A stretch of 64,000 nucleotides of DNA from Pirellula sp. (GTDB lineage: Bacteria > Planctomycetota > Planctomycetia > Pirellulales > PNKZ01), in contig PNKZ01000001.1 of NCBI GenBank assembly GCA_013822735.1, forward strand, positions 682,001-746,000, in the 5' to 3' direction. Positions 59,157-64,000 of this stretch are shown piece by piece. The notes under the pieces are model-generated. The model was not told the DNA's origin. It did no database searches and saw nothing but the letters and a program-made list of their open reading frames with translations. The stretch's first letter is position 1, and every line of letters starts with the position of its first letter. A program made the translations under genes and the position numbers.

Positions 59157-60368
59157 ATGCTTCGCGTTTCGGTCGACAGAATTGAACCTGGGATGGTCTT
59201 GGCACGGCCCGTGCCGTTGCCCACGGACCCGCACAGGTATTTGTTGCAGCGCGATATGGAGATCGGCCCCGACGTCCGCCGTCGGCTCAAAGACCTGGGC
59301 ATTTACGAGGTTTGGATTCGTTGCCGCGATCTCGAATTCCTCGAAGGCGTGATCGACGAAGAACTGTGCGAGCAGCAGCGGTTGCTCTACGCGCAAGTTC
59401 GTAAGAACTTCGAGCAGGTCATGCGCAATGCGGTGGTCGAAATCGACATCGTGCACTTTCAGAACTCGATCAGCAGCCTGTTCGACTTCTTGAAGAACAG
59501 CTCGTTCGGTCGCGTGATGCTCGAAAAGCTCGACGCGTTCGACAATTACCTGATGAGCCACTCGACGAACGTCTGCTACGTGGCGTTGCTCGTCGGCATG
59601 AAGCTCGAACGCTATTTGATTCAAGAACGCAGCCTGTTGAAGCCCCGCGACGCCAAAGACCTGCGTCACCTCGGGCTCGGCTGCTTGCTGCACGACATCG
59701 GCAAGATGCGCATCCCGCAAGAGATCTTGAACAAGCCGGGCAAGCTCACGCCCGAAGAATACGAGATCATGAAGCAGCACCCCATGATCGGCTACGAGAT
59801 GCTGCGCGGGCAATCGCCGCCGGCCGCCGCGCAAGTGGTGCTCCATCACCATCAACGCTGGGACGGCAAAGGTTACCCCGTACGAGTCGATCAGCACGGC
59901 AAGCCGCTGGAGCCGATGTCCGGCCGACAAGTGCCGATTTTCTGTCGCATTGCGACGATGGCCGACATCTACGACGCCGCGACCAGCCAGCGGGTCTACA
60001 GCCCCGCCAAGCCGTCGGTGCAAGTGCTCCATGAAATGCGCACTTGGTGCAAGGGGGCGTTCGACCCGATCGTCGAACAGGCGTTCTACGAAGTGATTCC
60101 GCCGTTCCCGATCGGCCAGACCGTGCGGCTCTCCAACAATATCGAAGCCGTGGTGGTCGATTTTAATCCGCGCTTTCCCGTAAGCCCGAAGGTGCAATGC
60201 ATTCGGACGCCGAGCGGCGAGCGCTTCCCGGATCCGTCGCAAGAAGAAATCGACTTGTCGCAGTATCCGGATATCGAAATCGCGAGCGTCGACGGCACGG
60301 ACGTCCGGCCGTTTCTCGATACGCAACGCTCGCGGCCGCTGCACTCGCTCGACCCCGTGCTGGTGTAA
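59157..60368 (+). CDS. HD-GYP cyclic di-GMP phosphodiesterase-like protein
   Basis: 403 residues from ATG 59157 (MLRVSVDRIEPG). The N-terminal ~110 residues are a DUF3391-like segment (RVSVDRIEPGMVLARPV, GIYEVWIR). The HD-GYP domain follows: LMSHSTNVCYVALL, HDIGKMRIP, and HHHQRWDGKGYP. These supply the metal ligands and the GYP motif. It would degrade cyclic di-GMP, opposing the GGDEF protein at 34513. The C-terminus is an extra ~90-residue beta segment. Confidence 0.93.
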   Translation: MLRVSVDRIEPGMVLARPVPLPTDPHRYLLQRDMEIGPDVRRRLKDLGIYEVWIRCRDLEFLEGVIDEELCEQQRLLYAQVRKNFEQVMRNAVVEIDIVHFQNSISSLFDFLKNSSFGRVMLEKLDAFDNYLMSHSTNVCYVALLVGMKLERYLIQERSLLKPRDAKDLRHLGLGCLLHDIGKMRIPQEILNKPGKLTPEEYEIMKQHPMIGYEMLRGQSPPAAAQVVLHHHQRWDGKGYPVRVDQHGKPLEPMSGRQVPIFCRIATMADIYDAATSQRVYSPAKPSVQVLHEMRTWCKGAFDPIVEQAFYEVIPPFPIGQTVRLSNNIEAVVVDFNPRFPVSPKVQCIRTPSGERFPDPSQEEIDLSQYPDIEIASVDGTDVRPFLDTQRSRPLHSLDPVLV

Positions 60369-60430
60369 TTGCAACGCCATCCGAGCGGCTACCGCTCGCC
60401 GACCGTTGACCCTGCCTCTACACTGACGGT

Positions 60431-62890
60431 ATGGGTAACGGGCTCCGATACGCACTCGTCGGCACGTTGGCGGCGCTAATCGCCGTCGTCTACTTCACGT
60501 TGCTGCGCGAACCGTTCCGCTCGCCGCCGGAGAAGAGCACGGGTTCACAAGTCGCTTCGGCCTCCGCTTCCCAAGGTGCAAGCGGCACGAAAACACGCAA
60601 ATTGCCGCTCGATCTGCCGCGGGCCGTTTCGCTCCCCGGCGCTTGGGGGCAGGGCTTGGTGTTCGTAAAGCCCGGGCATTGGTCGAGCGTCTGGGTCGAA
60701 GGAGAAGCGGATCAGGTCGACTACCGCGGCTTGCTCACTACCGAGCTTACGCCCGAGCCGGATGCGCCGGAATCGCTTGCCGTCTGGGGGCGCTTGACCA
60801 ACCGACGGCCGGTCACGTTCCCGAAGCAGGAAGTGCGTGTGGTCGAACAACTCGTTTTTGCCCCCAACAGCTACGACGCTTCGCTGAAGCCGCAAGCGGC
60901 GCAGCCCACGCGTAGCCGTACGCATCGCCTAGGTCCCGCGCCGCCGCAGCCCGATAGCCTGCTACGCGGCGGGCAACTGCGGCTGACCCTGGGGGAGGGC
61001 CTGCTTACCGATTTCGATACCCGGCTGCCGGTGACGACGCTCCGCGATCATCAATCGCTCTTGGTCGTGCTGGCCGAGACTCCGAATGCCTACCGCTTTT
61101 GGTCGCAGTTGCCGCTCGTCGCCGCGCCGCATGACCAGCGGTCGCTCGCGCCCGAACAGCAGGCCCACTATCGCGTGGTCGTTGCCGACGACTCACTCCG
61201 TGCTCCGTTGCCGAGCCTGCTCGAAGGTTGGACGACGACGTCGGTTGTCGTCTGGGACCGGTACGATCCGGCACGGTTGAGCGATGCCCAGCGGCAGGCC
61301 TTGCTCGATTGGCTGCATTGGGGCGGCCGACTGATCGTCTCCGGGCCCGACTCGCTGCCGCTGTTGGCCGAGAGCTTCCTCGCACCGTATCTGCCGGCCG
61401 AAACCGGCGGACCGACGGAACTCGGCGACCCCGACCTGGCGCCGCTCGACGGCTGGACGATCGCCGGCTCCGGCAACGTCGCTCGTCCGGCACCTTGGCG
61501 CGGGGCCCGATTGCGACCGGCCGACGAGAGCGTGACCTTGCTCGGCGAGGGCGCCGACCGAATGCCGCTAGTCGTCGAACGTCGCGTCGGCCGCGGCCAC
61601 GTCTTGGTCACCGCCTTTCGCATGACCGAGCCGGCGCTCGTTGATTGGCCGTCGTACGACTCGTTCGTGCATGGTTGCCTGCTCGGGCGGCCGCCGCGCG
61701 TTTGGCGGTCGACGCCTGATCCGGAGGGGGCAATCGTCCGCGGCGAATGGGCCGACGGCACCCCCTGGTTCGAACCGGCGCGGACCAGCGAACTATGCTT
61801 CGCGTCGCGACAGGCCGGCCGCGAGGCTCGCGCCCGGCAAGCGCCGGATCCGACCTCGCGGGCTTCCGGAATTCAAGACTTGGTACGCGGCATCGAACCG
61901 GCGATCGGGCCCGGCATCGCCGCTTGGCGCGACGACGACGACGTCTCGCAAGCGGCCCGCGAGCTGCTCACGGCCGACGCCGGGCTCACAATTCCTTCCG
62001 TGCGGTTCGTCCTCGGGCTGGTCGCCGCTTACGTCGTTCTGTTGGTGCCGGTCAATTGGTTGGTCTTCAGTCGCGTCGGCCGTGCGGAGTTGGCCTGGGT
62101 CGCCGCGCCGCTGATTGCCGTCGGTTGTTCCGCGTACGTGGTGTACGACACGAAGCTCGACGTCGGCTTCGTCCGCACGGCGACCGAGGTGGCCGTCGTC
62201 GAACTGCAGCCGGGCTATCCGCGAGCGCACGTGACCCGCTTCGGCACGATCTACAACTCGCTCGGGCACGACTACCGCTTTGCGGGCGACGACGGCTCGC
62301 TCGTGGTGCTCCCCGTCGGCGACTCCGACACCGCCTCGTCCGAACGCGACTCCGATAAGCTCTACACGCGCGACGACGCGACGTCCGGCGACGCCGCAGC
62401 GCGTACGGCGCTTGGCGGCTTGCAGGTGGCGTCGAACAGCACGACGCTCTACCGTGCGGAACAGCTGCGTGATTGCGGCGGCTCGATCCTTTGCACGCTC
62501 GTCGACGACGGGCATTGCCGCCTCGAAAACGGCACGCCGTGGGAGCTCGTCGACTTACAGATCTCCGGCACGTTCACTGCGAAAGCGGCTAAAATAGGCC
62601 CCGGCGAGAGCTTGGTGCTGGAAACTAGTTATGCGTCAGCCGGCGACGCGCCCCGCCGGCCCGGGAGCCCGACCGAGCGACTCCGCGCGGTTGTTGCACC
62701 TGCAACTATCGGCGACTCCCTCCGCGTCACGGCCTGGGCCCCTGACGCCGAGATCGAAACCGCGCTCGACCCGCTCCCCGGGCAGGTTCATCGCCGTACG
62801 CTGGTGGTCGCTCGCTTGGAGTACCCGACCATCGCGCGGCAACACGAGCGCAGCTTACCCGCCACGCTCACGGCCCGTCCCCAACCTTAG
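60431..62890 (+). CDS. large membrane protein of an ABC module (GldG-like)
   Basis: 819 residues. N-terminal TM helix (7-26), then a long extracytoplasmic region, two further TM helices (about 520-575; IPSVRFVLGLVAAYVVLLVPVNW) and a C-terminal beta-rich domain. A block LLDWLHWGGRLIVSGPDSLPLL resembles the GATase1-like/ThuA region seen in membrane proteins next to ABC-2 transporters. It is 30 bp upstream of an ABC ATPase and then a permease. Probably a membrane component of that module; exact role unknown. Confidence 0.85.
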   Translation: MGNGLRYALVGTLAALIAVVYFTLLREPFRSPPEKSTGSQVASASASQGASGTKTRKLPLDLPRAVSLPGAWGQGLVFVKPGHWSSVWVEGEADQVDYRGLLTTELTPEPDAPESLAVWGRLTNRRPVTFPKQEVRVVEQLVFAPNSYDASLKPQAAQPTRSRTHRLGPAPPQPDSLLRGGQLRLTLGEGLLTDFDTRLPVTTLRDHQSLLVVLAETPNAYRFWSQLPLVAAPHDQRSLAPEQQAHYRVVVADDSLRAPLPSLLEGWTTTSVVVWDRYDPARLSDAQRQALLDWLHWGGRLIVSGPDSLPLLAESFLAPYLPAETGGPTELGDPDLAPLDGWTIAGSGNVARPAPWRGARLRPADESVTLLGEGADRMPLVVERRVGRGHVLVTAFRMTEPALVDWPSYDSFVHGCLLGRPPRVWRSTPDPEGAIVRGEWADGTPWFEPARTSELCFASRQAGREARARQAPDPTSRASGIQDLVRGIEPAIGPGIAAWRDDDDVSQAARELLTADAGLTIPSVRFVLGLVAAYVVLLVPVNWLVFSRVGRAELAWVAAPLIAVGCSAYVVYDTKLDVGFVRTATEVAVVELQPGYPRAHVTRFGTIYNSLGHDYRFAGDDGSLVVLPVGDSDTASSERDSDKLYTRDDATSGDAAARTALGGLQVASNSTTLYRAEQLRDCGGSILCTLVDDGHCRLENGTPWELVDLQISGTFTAKAAKIGPGESLVLETSYASAGDAPRRPGSPTERLRAVVAPATIGDSLRVTAWAPDAEIETALDPLPGQVHRRTLVVARLEYPTIARQHERSLPATLTARPQP

Positions 62891-62920
62891 TTCGTTTCGT
62901 TCGCTCGCGCCGAGGCTCCC

Positions 62921-63862
62921 TTGATCGAACTGCAAAACTTCTCGAAGCGCTACGGCGACTTTACCGCCGTCGAAAACCTGACGCTGCGCATCGGACCAGG
63001 GGAGCTCTTCGGGTTCATCGGACCCAACGGCGCCGGCAAAAGTACGACGATCCGCTTCCTCGTCACGCTCCTGAAAGCGACGTCGGGTCAAGGCTTCGTC
63101 GCCGGCTTCAGCGTCGGTCGGCAGCCGATGGATGTGCGGCGCAGCATCGGCTACATGCCCGACGCGTTCGGCGTCTACGACGGCATGAAGGTCTGGGAGT
63201 TCCTCGACTTCTTCGCGGCAGCGTACCAAATTCCGCATGCGCGTCGCCGCACGATCATCAACGACGTGATGGAGCTGCTCGACATCGGCGGCAAGCGCGA
63301 CGAACAAGTGAGCAGCCTCTCGCGCGGCATGACGCAACGGCTCTGCCTCGCGAAGACGCTCGTGCATGATCCACCGGTTCTGATTCTCGACGAACCGACC
63401 AGCGGACTCGACCCGCGCGCCCGACTCGAGATCAAAGCTCTCTTGCGCGAGTTGCGCAACATGGGAAAGACCATCCTCATCGCGAGCCACATCCTCACGG
63501 AGCTTGCCGATTGTTGCACGTCGATCGGCATCCTCGAGCGCGGCAAGCTGCTGCTGCACGGGCCGATCGACGACGTCTATCGCCGCATTCAGAGCAATCG
63601 CCGCGTGGAAATTCGCTTCGTTGCCGTCCAGGAGAGCAACAATCAACAGCGCGGCATCGCGATCTTGCGGCGGCAGCCGGGCTTCGTCGATCTGCAGATC
63701 GACGGGCCGAAGGTCACCGCCGAAATCGCCGCCGACGAAGCGGCGCTCGCGACCATTGTCGATGAGTTCGCCGCGGAAGGGGTCCGCTTCCACAGCTTCG
63801 CCGACCTCGACCCGACGCTGGAAGACGTGTTCATGCTGGTGACGAAGGGGGCCGTGAACTAG
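62921..63862 (+). CDS. ABC transporter ATP-binding protein (GldA/CcmA type)
   Basis: 313 residues from TTG 62921 (MIELQNFSKRYGDF). Walker A GPNGAGKST, signature LSRGMTQRL, Walker B ILDEPTSGLDPRAR, H-loop ASH. A C-terminal extension (~residues 225-313) is typical of ABC-2 exporters. Followed by a permease at 63865 with the stop overlapping closely, so they form one transporter. Confidence 0.94.
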   Translation: MIELQNFSKRYGDFTAVENLTLRIGPGELFGFIGPNGAGKSTTIRFLVTLLKATSGQGFVAGFSVGRQPMDVRRSIGYMPDAFGVYDGMKVWEFLDFFAAAYQIPHARRRTIINDVMELLDIGGKRDEQVSSLSRGMTQRLCLAKTLVHDPPVLILDEPTSGLDPRARLEIKALLRELRNMGKTILIASHILTELADCCTSIGILERGKLLLHGPIDDVYRRIQSNRRVEIRFVAVQESNNQQRGIAILRRQPGFVDLQIDGPKVTAEIAADEAALATIVDEFAAEGVRFHSFADLDPTLEDVFMLVTKGAVN

Positions 63863-63864
63863 TC

Positions 63865-64000
63865 GTGGCCAATCCCGTCTTGCAACGTGAACTCGTCGCC
63901 AACCTGCGGTCGCCGCGCGCCTTCGCGCTGCAAGCGGCGTTTCTCCTGTTGCTCGGCGCCCTCGTCGCCATGGCGTGGCCCAGCGCGCCGCGCCTCACCC
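63865..64000 (+). CDS. ABC-2 type permease, N-terminal fragment
   Basis: 45 codons to the window edge from GTG 63865 (MANPVLQRELVANLRSPRAF). A hydrophobic helix (ALQAAFLLLLGALVAMAW) follows the basic N-terminus, which is the usual start of ABC-2 permeases paired with the ATPase before it. The gene continues beyond the window. Confidence 0.85.
   Translation, partial: MANPVLQRELVANLRSPRAFALQAAFLLLLGALVAMAWPSAPRLT

Overview
The window is GC-rich bacterial chromosome with strong G/C preference at third codon positions, few clear Shine-Dalgarno sites and frequent GTG/TTG starts. Gene content points to a planctomycete, probably of the Pirellulales/Rhodopirellula type: a VIT-vWA protein, SGNH hydrolases, a DUF1254 protein, planctomycete-style exported hypotheticals, a Rieske/cytochrome b-c fusion, and GldA-like ABC modules with a very large membrane partner. 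This lineage call is inferred from content, not from a marker phylogeny. There is no rRNA, tRNA, CRISPR array, transposase or prophage; nearly everything is housekeeping. About 50 protein genes are supported.

Layout. 1-5.4 kb: the end of a TatD-like hydrolase, two paralogous exported proteins, and a thioredoxin-fold protein lacking its cysteines. 5.4-11.1 kb (minus): a MacAB-type efflux operon and a Ppx/GppA phosphatase. 11.3-16.3 kb (plus): ribF, nrnA, then a two-gene bc complex (Rieske plus a cytochrome b fused to two c-type heme domains). 16.4-21.1 kb (minus): rnhA, a sensor kinase with a CxxCH heme motif in its sensor region, priA. 21-31.8 kb: nadD, a soluble histidine kinase, a lipoprotein, the VIT-vWA protein, a transglutaminase-like lipoprotein and mgtE. 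32-40.2 kb: pyrC-pyrB, a GGDEF protein, a GDSL hydrolase, bioA, a SAM hydroxide adenosyltransferase and the primary sigma factor. 40.2-49.9 kb: a 0.9-kb island of different base composition, rluB, pyrK, rpsT, a TPR protein, cobA-hemD, a PLP enzyme and coaD. 50-64 kb: an SGNH hydrolase, a DUF1254 protein, mcsA-mcsB, trpE, an FKBP isomerase, an HD-GYP protein, and an ABC exporter module cut by the window edge.

Genes that plausibly work together: pyrB/pyrC/pyrK (pyrimidines); the Rieske and cytochrome b-c genes (quinol oxidation); macA/ATPase/permease (efflux); mcsA/mcsB (protein arginine phosphorylation); and the last three genes (819-aa membrane protein, ATPase, permease). GGDEF and HD-GYP proteins imply cyclic di-GMP signalling.

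The least ordinary part of the window is its intergenic DNA, which is packed with repeats. I find (i) four copies of a mobile-looking element with 28-bp terminal inverted repeats, (ii) at least seven tracts of degenerate heptanucleotide tandem repeats, often in inverted pairs, (iii) a GCTTAGCC/GGCTAAGC hairpin family, (iv) two loci of nested palindromes sharing CGACGTAAGT arms but with different, internally paired stems, and (v) several single-copy palindromes. Many sit between convergent genes, some supply the stop codon of the adjacent gene, and none encodes a protein. I regard this as the best candidate for something not previously described.
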